This document shows, one piece after another, positions 15,338 through 23,642 of a stretch of 33,362 nt of DNA. Position 1 is the stretch's first letter, and each line of letters opens with the position of its first letter. The notes below the pieces were generated by a model. It made no database searches. It was not told where the DNA came from and saw only the letters and a list, made by a program, of their open reading frames with translations. The stretch lies in assembly GCA_021806845.1 (NCBI GenBank), contig JAKAPV010000001.1:1-33362 (forward strand). The letters are read 5' to 3'. The position numbers were made by a program, and so were the translations under genes. This DNA is from Bacillota bacterium. Its GTDB lineage: Bacteria > Bacillota > Sulfobacillia > JAJZYS01 > JAJYTV01.

Positions 15338-16237
15338 TTGCGCCGCAGCGGCTACGCGATCGCGCTGATGGTCCTTGCAAACCTCTTCTGGAGCGGCAAC
15401 TACATCGCAGGCAGACTGCTCGGGCCCGCCATGCCGGCGCTCTTTCTGAACGGCGTGCGCTGGGGAGTGTCCGCAATCCTGCTGCTGCTCATCGTGCGCG
15501 CGCGCGGCGGCCTCGTACCGCTCCGGCGCGAGGCGGGCCTCTTCACCGTCCTCGGCCTGCTCGGCATGTTCCTCTTCTCCGCCCTGACCTATCTAGGTCT
15601 CCAGCAGGTGCCCGCAGCGCAGGCCGGCATGATTTCCGGCCTCATGCCCGTCACGATCATGCTGTTCGGCGCGGTGCTGACCCGGGAGCGGCCGACCCTC
15701 CTCGGCTGGATCGGCACGCTGCTCGCCGTTTTCGGCGTCCTCCTCCTGGTCGGTGTCCAGTTCGGCAACGGCATGCCCCTCGCGGGTGCGCTGGAGCTGC
15801 TCGCGGCCGCGGTCTCCTGGGGTGCCTATACCGCGCTCGGGCGCAGGGCCAAGGACCGCATGGCTCCGCTGGAGCTCACCGCGGGCGCGGCGACGTTCGG
15901 CGCCGTGCCAAGCGTCCTGGCGGGCCTCATCTCCCTGCATGGCGCAACGCTGCACATCACTCTCCTGACCATGCTGGCGCTCGCGTACGTCTGCACGGTG
16001 GCGTCGGTGGTCGCGTACTGGGCCTGGAACCAGGGGGTGGCCATCGTGGGGACGGCGCGCTCCGCGCCGCTTGGAAACCTCCTGCCGGTCTTCACTGTCG
16101 CGCTCGGCATCGCCTTGCTGGGAGAGCGCGTGACGCTGCTCGAGATCGTCGGCGGCGTCGTCATCGTGGCCGGTGCGCTGCTCTCGCAGATCGAGCCCGG
16201 CGGCGCGCGGCGCGTGCAGCGGGACACCGCCACCTGA
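15338..16237 (+). CDS. EamA/DMT-family permease
   Basis: A 299-residue inner-membrane protein with about ten hydrophobic helices arranged as two EamA repeats, typical of the drug/metabolite transporter superfamily (RhaT/YdcZ-like). Motifs include FWSGNYIAGR at the start, a proline-rich GLMPVTIMLFGAVLTRERPT between the helices of repeat 1, and SAPLGNLLPVFTVALGIALLGERVT in repeat 2. The start is TTG 15338, with AAGGAGG 10-11 bases upstream across a run of eight Cs. The longer open frame to 15131 passes through the insertion sequence and is not coding. The substrate is unknown; many relatives export amino acids or metabolites. Confidence 0.88.
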   Translation: MRRSGYAIALMVLANLFWSGNYIAGRLLGPAMPALFLNGVRWGVSAILLLLIVRARGGLVPLRREAGLFTVLGLLGMFLFSALTYLGLQQVPAAQAGMISGLMPVTIMLFGAVLTRERPTLLGWIGTLLAVFGVLLLVGVQFGNGMPLAGALELLAAAVSWGAYTALGRRAKDRMAPLELTAGAATFGAVPSVLAGLISLHGATLHITLLTMLALAYVCTVASVVAYWAWNQGVAIVGTARSAPLGNLLPVFTVALGIALLGERVTLLEIVGGVVIVAGALLSQIEPGGARRVQRDTAT

Positions 16238-16260
16238 TCGCCAAGGATCCCATCCGCGGC

Positions 16261-17040
16261 TCAGTAATGCCCGAGCGCGCCGCGGCTGCGGGCCCGCTCG
16301 TGCGCCGCCCCGTAGACGGCGTACCCGATCACGAGCCAGAGCAGCATGTTGACGATCCCGAGAAGCAGCCACGCCTCTTCCCCCGGGAAGCTCGACTGCC
16401 CGAGCGCCAGGTGGCGCAGCACGCCCATCTGCGGGCCGATCGGGACAACTACCGCGATGTACTTGAAGACGCCCGGAAGGTCCGTGAAGGGCGTCATCAC
16501 GAGAAACAGCACGCCGAACTGCAGGAGGTTCAGGAACTGGTTCGAGCGTTTGAAGAGGATCGTTACGCTGGCGACTAGGTAGCCGACGCCGAACGAGACC
16601 CCGATGGACAGGATCACGGGCACCAGCTCCAGCGGGGAGAAGTGGATGAAGTGCCCGGTCAAGACCATGATCAGCACGAGCGCGAGGCCCGTCAGCACGA
16701 AGTCATAGGCGAGATTCGCGACAGAGCGCAGCGCGAAGATCACGCGGATGGGCAAGGGCGCGAGACAGACCTGCTCGAGCGTCCCGTTCTGGGCCTCGTT
16801 CGCGATGGCCCAGCCCATGTTGCCGATCGCGCCCATCATCAGCGTCCAGAGCGTATAGCCGATGATGATGTCGCTGAGGCGGCTTCCAAGGATGCCGCGC
16901 CCCGCCATGTAGCTGCCGCCGAGGAAGAGCCCGTAGAAGACGATGGAGATGAAGAGGACTTCGCTCAAGAGTTCTGTCGGGTAGCGGAAGAGCTGGGTGA
17001 GTTCACGCCGCAGTTCGGCCGCCAGCGCGGTGAGGATCAT
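16261..17040 (-). CDS. ABC-2 type exporter permease
   Basis: A 259-residue membrane protein with six predicted helices and the ABC-2 layout (cytoplasmic N terminus MILTALAAELRREL, then alternating hydrophobic runs). It would be the transmembrane half of the exporter whose ATPase is encoded just upstream; the ATG overlaps the ATPase stop (ATGA). An open frame continues upstream to 17133 but lies within the ATPase gene and is a shadow. It is last in a four-gene minus-strand unit. The substrate is unknown (drug, polysaccharide or lipid in related systems). Confidence 0.88.
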   Translation of the reverse strand: MILTALAAELRRELTQLFRYPTELLSEVLFISIVFYGLFLGGSYMAGRGILGSRLSDIIIGYTLWTLMMGAIGNMGWAIANEAQNGTLEQVCLAPLPIRVIFALRSVANLAYDFVLTGLALVLIMVLTGHFIHFSPLELVPVILSIGVSFGVGYLVASVTILFKRSNQFLNLLQFGVLFLVMTPFTDLPGVFKYIAVVVPIGPQMGVLRHLALGQSSFPGEEAWLLLGIVNMLLWLVIGYAVYGAAHERARSRGALGHY

Positions 17041-17984
17041 GGCTGCGCCCCCTCGTTCCCGTCGCCGTGCACATAGTGGCGAAAGACCGCGCCGAGGTCG
17101 GCCGTATCGCGGCTGGCGCGGACGATCGGGCATGGCTGCAGCCGCGCGATGACCTCGTAGAAGTCGCCCGGGGAACTGAGCACGACGCGAAAAGCCAGGG
17201 ACCCGTCGAACTCCGCGTCCCGCTTCGCCAGATACGCGCGCTGCTCCGCGCTCAGATTCCCTGCGAGTTCGAACACATAGGCGTCTCCGCTCAGGCGCTC
17301 GCGCACGACATCCGTCGGACCGTGCAGGATCACCGCCCCTTCCCGGATCAGCACCACTTCGTCCGACAGCCGCTGGGCGACCTCCATCTGGTGCGTCGTC
17401 AGGAGGATCCCGACGCCGTTCACCCGCGCCAGCTGCTCCACGAGCTGCTGGATGCGGTCCGCGGCGTCGAGGTCCAGGCCGAGTGTGGGCTCGTCGAGCA
17501 GCAGAAGGTTCGGGCGGTGCACCAGCGCCGCGCAGATGGCGACGAGCTGCTGCATGCCGCGGCTCAATTGCTGCACCGTCTGGTGCGCCTTCTCTTCGAG
17601 GCCGCAGAGGCGCAGGAGCTCGAGCCCACGCTCCCGCGCCTCACGGCGCGGCACCCCGCGAATGCCGGCCCAGTACTCGATGTTCTCTACCGGCGTGAGA
17701 CGCCAGTAGAGATTGCGGCTGCCCTCGAGCACGGCTCCGAGCTGCCGCCGCGCGGATGCGCCGGCGGTGCGCAGGCTGTGCCCCGCGATGCGCACGTCTC
17801 CCGCGTCCATCTTGACGAGTCCCGCGATCATCTTGATCGTCGTCGTCTTGCCCGCTCCGTTCGGGCCGAGGAAGGCAAGGATGCGGCCTGCGGAGAGCTG
17901 CAGGCTCACGTCGCGGACGGCGAGCACCTCCGCGCCGCCGCGCCTGCGGTAACTCTTGCGGACGGCTTCCACCTCAAGCAGCAC
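17037..17984 (-). CDS. ABC transporter ATPase (ABC-2/DrrA type)
   Basis: An ATPase of about 315 residues. It has Walker A (GPNGAGKTTT), the Q-loop region, a signature of the form LSRGMQQ in place of LSGGQ, Walker B with the D-loop (LLLLDEPTLGLD), and the H-loop (LTTHQM). A C-terminal ~80-residue extension is typical of drug-exporter ATPases. I prefer GTG 17984, preceded by GGGAGG seven bases upstream, over ATG 17999, which has no ribosome binding site. It starts 18 bases after the epimerase gene ends, and its stop overlaps the permease start. Confidence 0.93.
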   Translation of the reverse strand: MLLEVEAVRKSYRRRGGAEVLAVRDVSLQLSAGRILAFLGPNGAGKTTTIKMIAGLVKMDAGDVRIAGHSLRTAGASARRQLGAVLEGSRNLYWRLTPVENIEYWAGIRGVPRREARERGLELLRLCGLEEKAHQTVQQLSRGMQQLVAICAALVHRPNLLLLDEPTLGLDLDAADRIQQLVEQLARVNGVGILLTTHQMEVAQRLSDEVVLIREGAVILHGPTDVVRERLSGDAYVFELAGNLSAEQRAYLAKRDAEFDGSLAFRVVLSSPGDFYEVIARLQPCPIVRASRDTADLGAVFRHYVHGDGNEGAQP

Positions 17985-18002
17985 TGAACCGCCTCCCATC
18001 CA

Positions 18003-18887
18003 TCAAAGGTGCAGGCGCGACGCGGCCGCGGCCGCCATCTCCCCCAGCTGCGGCAGGAGCGCCGGGAAGGCATACCCGATCTTCCGTGCCGTCCCGGAGG
18101 ATACACGCAGCGATCCGCCCAGCACATAGGGAGAGCGGCGCGGGTCCTCAGGTGCGGCGACCGCGAATCGGGGGATCTTTCCGAGCCTATCTCCGATCGC
18201 GCGGCTGAGTCCCTGCGCGCTCAGGTAACCATCGTTTCCGCAGTTGATCGGTCCCGTGAAGGAGCTCGTTCCCAAAAACCGCAGGAAGTCCGCAGCGTCC
18301 CGGGCGGTGATGAACGTGATCTCCTGCTCCTGCGGCGCGACGCCGATCGTCTCGCCGCGGGCGACGCGCGCGACGTGGAAGTCGAAGCGTCCCGTGTAGT
18401 CGTCCGTCCCCGAGATCACCATCGTGACCCGCGCGGCGGCCAGGGGAAAGGGGGCGTGCCGGAAGAGATAGGCCTCCGCCTGCCGCTTGCCCTCGGCGTA
18501 GTCGTAGTCGGTGGCATCGAGGTCATACGGGTAATCCTCCGGCTGAAAGCCGCCCTCCTCCAGATCAGCGTCCTGGAACGGGTACACAGCCATCGACGAC
18601 GTGAGGATGTAGCGCCCAGCGCGGTCTCCCAGCGCATCGAGCGCCCCCTTCGCGTCGCGGGGCGTGTAGCAGATCTGGTCGTAGACGAGGTCGTACTCCC
18701 GCCCGCGCAAGGCCTGCGCGAGCGCCCCGTGGTCGCGGCGGTCCGCGCGGATGCGCTCCACCTGCCCGCATGAGCCGTCCTGCGCCTGGCCGCGGGTCAC
18801 GAGCGTGAGACTGTGACCTTCCTCGAGCAGGCGCTGCGCGAGGCGGCGCCCGAAGAATCTCGTCCCCCCAAAAATCAGCACCCGCAT
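18003..18887 (-). CDS. NAD(P)-dependent epimerase/dehydratase-like SDR protein
   Basis: A 294-residue extended-SDR protein. The N-terminal Rossmann motif is MRVLIFGGTRFFGRRLAQRLLEEGH (GGTxFxG form) and a candidate catalytic YxxxK is YAEGK in DYDYAEGKRQ. The GGTRFFG motif and overall layout resemble the CSP41/isoflavone-reductase-like subgroup, whose substrates are often unknown; several members are not sugar epimerases. The start is ATG 18887 with GGAGGAGG upstream. The long open frame beyond it lies antisense to nothing useful and overlaps the pentapeptide gene in another frame. Confidence 0.85.
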   Translation of the reverse strand: MRVLIFGGTRFFGRRLAQRLLEEGHSLTLVTRGQAQDGSCGQVERIRADRRDHGALAQALRGREYDLVYDQICYTPRDAKGALDALGDRAGRYILTSSMAVYPFQDADLEEGGFQPEDYPYDLDATDYDYAEGKRQAEAYLFRHAPFPLAAARVTMVISGTDDYTGRFDFHVARVARGETIGVAPQEQEITFITARDAADFLRFLGTSSFTGPINCGNDGYLSAQGLSRAIGDRLGKIPRFAVAAPEDPRRSPYVLGGSLRVSSGTARKIGYAFPALLPQLGEMAAAAASRLHL

Positions 18888-18919
18888 GCCGCGAGGACCT
18901 CCTCCATGTGCACCAGCGC

Positions 18920-19528
18920 TCACTCGATGACCGCGCCGCGCGACCTTGCGAGCGCCAGCGCGCCTGCAAGATCCAAGCGCACGCCGGTGAGGTCGAGCGT
19001 CCCGAGATCGACGCCCTCCAGCTGCGCGCCGCGCAGGTCCGCCCGCTGCAGCTTCGCGCCGTGCAAGACGGCCTGGCGGAGGTCCGCTTCGCGCAGGTCG
19101 ACCCCCTGCAGGTTGCAGCCGGAGAAGTCGGCCTCGCGCAGGCGCAGGCCGCGCAGGCACAGCCTGCGCAGGTCGAGTCCGCGCAGAGAGCAGTACGACC
19201 AGTCTCCCCCCTGCACTTCGAGCCCGGCGAGTCTTGCCTCGTCGAAGCGGCTGCCGGTCAGGCGGCACTCATGCAAAAGCCCTCCGAGCTGTGCCGCAGA
19301 GCCGCGGAAATCGCAGTTCAGGAACGAGGAGTTGCGGGCCGCGATACCGTTCAGATCGCTGCCGGCGAAGCTGCAATCGGAAAAGATACAATCGCTGACG
19401 CTCGCCTCGACCCACCTGGTACCGCTGAAGGTGCATCGCTCGAAGCTGCAGGTCTGCAGGTGAGAGGTGCTGAAGTCCTGCTTCGAAAAGTCTTGCCCGG
19501 CGAAGTGCTGCCCTTCGCACTGCAACAT
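18920..19528 (-). CDS. Pentapeptide repeat protein, Qnr-like
   Basis: A 202-residue right-handed beta-helix protein made of repeated A(D/N)LXX-like pentapeptides (for example LREADFSGCNLQGVDLREAD and LQRADLRGAQLEGVDL). Length and layout resemble the Qnr/MfpA-type gyrase-protecting proteins, including a C-terminal LDLTGVRLDLAGAL segment followed by a short helix, comparable with the Qnr tail. Many pentapeptide proteins are not Qnr, so the activity is unproven. Start ATG 19528 with a GGGGGGA site. It is first of four minus-strand genes, 32 bases ahead of the SDR gene and upstream of an ABC exporter. Confidence 0.85.
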   Translation of the reverse strand: MLQCEGQHFAGQDFSKQDFSTSHLQTCSFERCTFSGTRWVEASVSDCIFSDCSFAGSDLNGIAARNSSFLNCDFRGSAAQLGGLLHECRLTGSRFDEARLAGLEVQGGDWSYCSLRGLDLRRLCLRGLRLREADFSGCNLQGVDLREADLRQAVLHGAKLQRADLRGAQLEGVDLGTLDLTGVRLDLAGALALARSRGAVIE

Positions 19529-19645
19529 TGGATTCCCCCCACGCTATGGTTCCACGGCCCTGCCGCACTTCCTGGCGCCGCTGGATAGGGCCTCCAGGCG
19601 TACCGCAAGGCGCCTTCCGGCCAGACTGAGATGGGAGGAGAGCGC

Positions 19646-20350
19646 ATGCGCATCGCGGCACTCTACGACATTCACGGGAACCTGCCTGCGATGGAGGCGG
19701 CACTGCAAGCCTGCCGCGGGGAAGGGGTGGCCGCCGTGGTGATCGGCGGCGACATCGCCGCGGGTCCGCTACCCTCCGACACGCTCGACGTGCTGATGGC
19801 GCTCGGGCCCTGGGCGGTGCCGATCCAAGGACCGCTCGATCGGGCGGTCGTATCCGCGTACGACCTTTTGATGGCCGGCAAGCGGCAGGAACTCGCCTCC
19901 TGCGACCCCATCGCCGCCTGGGCCGCTGGCCGCATCACCGCAAGGCACCGCGACTTCCTCGCGGGGCTGCCGCAAGAGGTCGTCCTGCCGGCCAGCGAGC
20001 TTGGCGACATCCGCTTTTGCCGCCAAAGCGCAGGCGACGGGGCCGACTCGCAAGCGGCCGAGGAAGAGGCCCTGCGCTCGCTCCTTGCGCGCCATCCAGA
20101 ACGGACTTTGGTCTGCGGCGGAACGCACAGAGCCGCTCTGCGCAAGGAAGATGGCAAAACGCTCGTCGACCCCGGCAGTGTCGGGCTGCCGGAGGATGAC
20201 GCCCCCGGCGCCTATTGGGCGGTCTTCGGCCCGGACATCGCGCTGCGGCGGACAGACTACAACCTGCGCAGCGCGGCACGGCGCATAGGGCGGTCCGGCA
20301 TGCCGGACGCGCGGGCTTTTGCGCAGACGTTCGTGCTCAAGCAAGCCTGA
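19646..20350 (+). CDS. Metallophosphoesterase-family protein with degraded metal site
   Basis: A 234-residue calcineurin-like phosphoesterase (YfcE-like). The first metal motif is intact (D8-I-H10-G-N12), as is the second (G35-D36 in VIGGDIAAGP). Other ligands are lost: the GNxD motif reads IQGPLD (N to P63), the LFCHASP histidine reads FCRQSA (R126), and the GHTH motif reads CGGTHR (first H to G159). The conserved DPGSVGLP near the C terminus is kept. With three ligands gone it may be a binding protein rather than an enzyme. ATG 19646 has GGGAGGAG five bases upstream; an earlier ATG at 19631 overlaps that site. Confidence 0.8.
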   Translation: MRIAALYDIHGNLPAMEAALQACRGEGVAAVVIGGDIAAGPLPSDTLDVLMALGPWAVPIQGPLDRAVVSAYDLLMAGKRQELASCDPIAAWAAGRITARHRDFLAGLPQEVVLPASELGDIRFCRQSAGDGADSQAAEEEALRSLLARHPERTLVCGGTHRAALRKEDGKTLVDPGSVGLPEDDAPGAYWAVFGPDIALRRTDYNLRSAARRIGRSGMPDARAFAQTFVLKQA

Positions 20351-20379
20351 CGCACATGCTCCTCGCGCCCTGCAAGCGG

Positions 20380-22281
20380 TCAGTAGGTGGGGCTGCCGGA
20401 GATCTCGCGCCAGGTCTGTCCGCCGTCTGATGTCGCGTAGACGCTGCTGCCGGCAAGGATCCAGCCGTGCTGCGCGTCGGAAAAGCTGACATCGGAAATG
20501 GCCAGCTGGTCGCCAAACGCCATCGGTTCCCAGGTCGCGCCCTGATTCGTACTCAGCCACAGATGCGTCGGGGACCACATCCAAAGCAGCCCGCCCGGAC
20601 CTGAACGCAACCCCAGGGGCAGGGCCTGCCCCTGGGACCAGTGCGGGATGGCCACGGGGCACCAGGCACCGCCGCGCTGCAGCCAGAGGTACGGGGTGCC
20701 CGGCGAGAGGGAGATCGCCTGCATGTCCCCGCCGAACCCATGAACAAAGACTTCGCGTTCTGTCGCCGTGCCGACGGCCATCACTCCGCCGCCTGAGCTC
20801 ACCGCGACGGCCACGGGCGAGAACGGCGCAGGCACCGCCTGCCAGGTCTCGCCGCCGTCTACCGTGGCAAAGAGGGTCCGGCCGGCGCCCGGCTTGTAGG
20901 CAACAAGGTAGCCAGTGTCGGCGTTCAGCATGCCGAGGGCTGCCGGGTAGTAGCCGGGCGGTGCCGCCGCTGCGGCCCACGTCAGCCCGCCGTCCTCGCT
21001 CCGGTAGAGCGTGTTCTGGCCGAGGACGAGATAGGTGCGCGGGCCGACGACGGCAAGGTCCGAGATCTGCACGGGCGCCCGGCCGGACATCTGCCAACTC
21101 TGGCCGCCATTCGAGGTGGTGAGGATGAGTGTGCCGTCGTACGCCCAGCCGGCGCCGACGCCGTCGAGCGGAGAGAGGAACGTGAGCGCCGTCGCCGGGC
21201 TGAGCGGCGGGTAGACGATCGTCCAGGTCCGCCCGCCGTCCTCTGTGGTGGCGAGGGGAGGGCCTTCGCCGTAGAGCAGCCACCCGTGCAAGGGGTCAGA
21301 GAACCCGACCGAAAACGCGTTGTCTGCCCCAGGAGCAAACGGAGGTTGCCAGACGGGGTGCCAGGTCGCGCCGCCGTCGGTTGTCGCGTAGATCCCTCCG
21401 CGGTCAAGGCCCATCCAACCGTCGAGCGTGCTCAAGAAGAACAGCGACCGTACGGTGCCGGAAAGCGGCAGGGCGCCGCCAGGCGCCGCGGCCCCGGCTG
21501 GTGCGGGCAGCAGGACGGAAGCGACGAGAGCCCAGTGGACGCCGCCGTCCGTCGTGCGGTATAGAGATTTCGCCTGCATGCCGGACCCTGCCTGGCCGCC
21601 GCAGAGCAGAAACCCATCGAGGGGTGTCGGGAACGAGAGGGCGAATATCTGCGTGCCGCAAGGCATCGGGTACTGCGTCCAGGTCTGGCCCCCGTCCGCG
21701 GTTGCGAGCAGGTCTCCGAATCGCGTCCCGCCCGCGGCGCGGACGGTGCCGCCGACGTAGCCGACGGACGGGCTGACAAAGCTGATGCTCTTCCCGGCAA
21801 AGCCCTGCGCGGAATAAACCGATTGCCACGTCGCTCCGCCGTTCTTTGTCGCCACGACCTGGGTCGACGTGCAAGTCTGGTGCTTGCAGACCGAGAGCAG
21901 CGCGTAGGCGGTCTGCATGCTGGAGGCGCTAAGTTCTACCGCCGGATTCGGCGTCACATAGAGGGTCGTCCAGTGCCTGCCGGCATCTGTCGTCCGCGCG
22001 ATGGCGGTCCCGTGCAGCAATTGTTCGATGGCCCAGCCGCCATACGGCCCGACCATCTGCACATCTGTCAGGAGCGGGTACTGCACGAGCGTGCCGGAGA
22101 TCACGATCGGGTCCATGGCCTGGAGTGAGCCGGCGAAGGCCGGGCGCAGTGAGGCAGCGGCGCGCGCCGGGGGCGCGGGTCTTGGGTGGGAACGAGGCGT
22201 CGCGCTTTGGCTCGCGCACCCGGAGAGCGCGGCCGACAGCGCGATCAGCAGCGCCGCGAGGCACCTGCCCGACGTTTGCAA
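20380..22281 (-). CDS. Secreted BNR-repeat (Ycf48-like) lipoprotein
   Basis: A 633-residue protein with a lipoprotein signal (hydrophobic stretch 8-19, lipobox L19-S-G-C22), so it should be anchored on the outer face of the membrane. About eleven Asp-box-like repeats follow, such as TDGGVHW, TDGGATW, EDGGRTW, SNGGQSW, VDGGETW and SDGGQTW, forming a beta-propeller of the sialidase or photosystem-II-assembly (Ycf48) type. No catalytic residues of a sialidase are evident. The role is unknown. Start is TTG 22281 with GGAGGGAG upstream. It lies 51 bases downstream of the MFS gene on the same strand. Confidence 0.85.
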   Translation of the reverse strand: MQTSGRCLAALLIALSAALSGCASQSATPRSHPRPAPPARAAASLRPAFAGSLQAMDPIVISGTLVQYPLLTDVQMVGPYGGWAIEQLLHGTAIARTTDAGRHWTTLYVTPNPAVELSASSMQTAYALLSVCKHQTCTSTQVVATKNGGATWQSVYSAQGFAGKSISFVSPSVGYVGGTVRAAGGTRFGDLLATADGGQTWTQYPMPCGTQIFALSFPTPLDGFLLCGGQAGSGMQAKSLYRTTDGGVHWALVASVLLPAPAGAAAPGGALPLSGTVRSLFFLSTLDGWMGLDRGGIYATTDGGATWHPVWQPPFAPGADNAFSVGFSDPLHGWLLYGEGPPLATTEDGGRTWTIVYPPLSPATALTFLSPLDGVGAGWAYDGTLILTTSNGGQSWQMSGRAPVQISDLAVVGPRTYLVLGQNTLYRSEDGGLTWAAAAAPPGYYPAALGMLNADTGYLVAYKPGAGRTLFATVDGGETWQAVPAPFSPVAVAVSSGGGVMAVGTATEREVFVHGFGGDMQAISLSPGTPYLWLQRGGAWCPVAIPHWSQGQALPLGLRSGPGGLLWMWSPTHLWLSTNQGATWEPMAFGDQLAISDVSFSDAQHGWILAGSSVYATSDGGQTWREISGSPTY

Positions 22282-22332
22282 GCCGCTCCCTCCCCGGACT
22301 GATCGTTTCTCGCCCGCGATCTGAGAACCTCT

Positions 22333-23529
22333 CTACGAGGACGGTACCGCAGGGCGCAGCCACGCAGTGATCAAAAGCCCTGCGAAGACGAATGCGGCGG
22401 CCACCGCGGACGCTGCGGCGAAGCCCCCGGTGCGGCCGATCAGGTAGCCGCTCAGGGCCGGCGCAACGACGGAGGCCAACATCCCGACGAAGTTCAGAAG
22501 GCCGAATGCCTGCCCATAGCCTGCCTCGGGAAGGCTCGACGTCACCTCGCTGAGGATCAGGGGATCGAGCACGAGCTTGCCGGTACCGCCATAGACGGTC
22601 AGCAGCAGCAAAATGACGGCAGGGTTGTGCGCTGCACCAAGCAGCGCGAGGGAGATGCCCGCCGCAGCCAGCAATCCGCGGATCTTGCGCAGGCGCTGCG
22701 CGCCCGCGGGTCCCCGCGCGCTCCAGAGGATCGTTGCGGGAAGCGCGACGATTGTAGGCCAGGCGGCCGCCGCTCCGAGCGCGAGTCCGCGCCAGGGGAC
22801 GAGGCCCGCGAGCGTGTACGGCAGCCAGGCGAGCAGGAAGAAAAACGCGTAGAGAGAGCAGAAGTTCAGGGCGAGCAGCAGCGCGAAGCGGCGCCGCCCC
22901 ATGCTCGGCGGGGACTGCGGGACGCTGCCCACGGGCGCTCTGCTCGTGCGGACGTCCCTTGGGGTCGCCATGTAGAGCACGGCGCCGACCAGGACCGTCA
23001 GCGCCCCCAGCAGCCAGACGGGGGTCTGCCAGGACGACCTGCCGAGCCCCGTCGCGACGAGATATCCGAGTGCGATCCCGGCGCCCATCCCCGCCGTGAT
23101 CACCGCGTTCGCGAGCGGCAGGTTGCGCTGGGGGATGCGCCGGGCGGTGACGGCGAACTGGGTCGGGTAGTAGAAGCCTTGGAAGAGGCCCGCGAGGGCG
23201 GAAAAGGCGAGCAGGCTGAGGTAGTTCGGCGCCAGCGCCGTCAGGGCGATGAAGACGCCGAAACCGATGTAGCCCACGCCGAGCAGGGTGCGTGGCGATA
23301 CGCGGTCGGCGAGCCGGCCGGCGGGGATCTGGACGGCCGTATAGGTCAGGAAGAACGCGGTCGACAGCAGCCCGAGCGCGGCCGGTCCGACGTGAAAGAG
23401 TTGGCCGAAGTCTCGCAGCAAGGGGCTGAGCACCGCGCGGTCGGCATAGACGAACAGCCAGCCTGCGGCCCCGAGCAGCGCCCAGGGCAGCCAGCGGAGG
23501 TCACGGTCGGGTCGCAGCAAGAGCGGCAC
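22333..23529 (-). CDS. MFS permease
   Basis: A 398-residue MFS transporter with about twelve transmembrane helices. Motif A is recognisable in the loop between helices 2 and 3 (PAGRLADRVSPRTLLG), and a long cytoplasmic loop is seen around residues 185-215. The substrate cannot be told. The start is GTG 23529 with only a weak ribosome binding site (GGAACC). It sits downstream of the symporter terminator and may be expressed with the BNR lipoprotein gene that follows. Confidence 0.88.
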   Translation of the reverse strand: MPLLLRPDRDLRWLPWALLGAAGWLFVYADRAVLSPLLRDFGQLFHVGPAALGLLSTAFFLTYTAVQIPAGRLADRVSPRTLLGVGYIGFGVFIALTALAPNYLSLLAFSALAGLFQGFYYPTQFAVTARRIPQRNLPLANAVITAGMGAGIALGYLVATGLGRSSWQTPVWLLGALTVLVGAVLYMATPRDVRTSRAPVGSVPQSPPSMGRRRFALLLALNFCSLYAFFFLLAWLPYTLAGLVPWRGLALGAAAAWPTIVALPATILWSARGPAGAQRLRKIRGLLAAAGISLALLGAAHNPAVILLLLTVYGGTGKLVLDPLILSEVTSSLPEAGYGQAFGLLNFVGMLASVVAPALSGYLIGRTGGFAAASAVAAAFVFAGLLITAWLRPAVPSS

Positions 23530-23567
23530 CTCGCTCAGAAGGTTCCTGCAAAGACCGCCGATGTCCT

Positions 23568-23607
23568 CTAAAACGCGCCGCAGCGAGCGCCGAGGCGCCC
23601 GCTGCGG
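23568..23607 (-). terminator. Rho-independent terminator after the SSS symporter
   Basis: A long GC hairpin (arms 23578-23591 and 23594-23607, one mismatch) is followed on the minus strand by CGCGTTTTAG. It lies 36 bases after the symporter stop and before the MFS start. Confidence 0.75.
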
Positions 23608-23642
23608 GATGTCGCGCCAGGAGACTTCGGGGTGGGCCGCCG

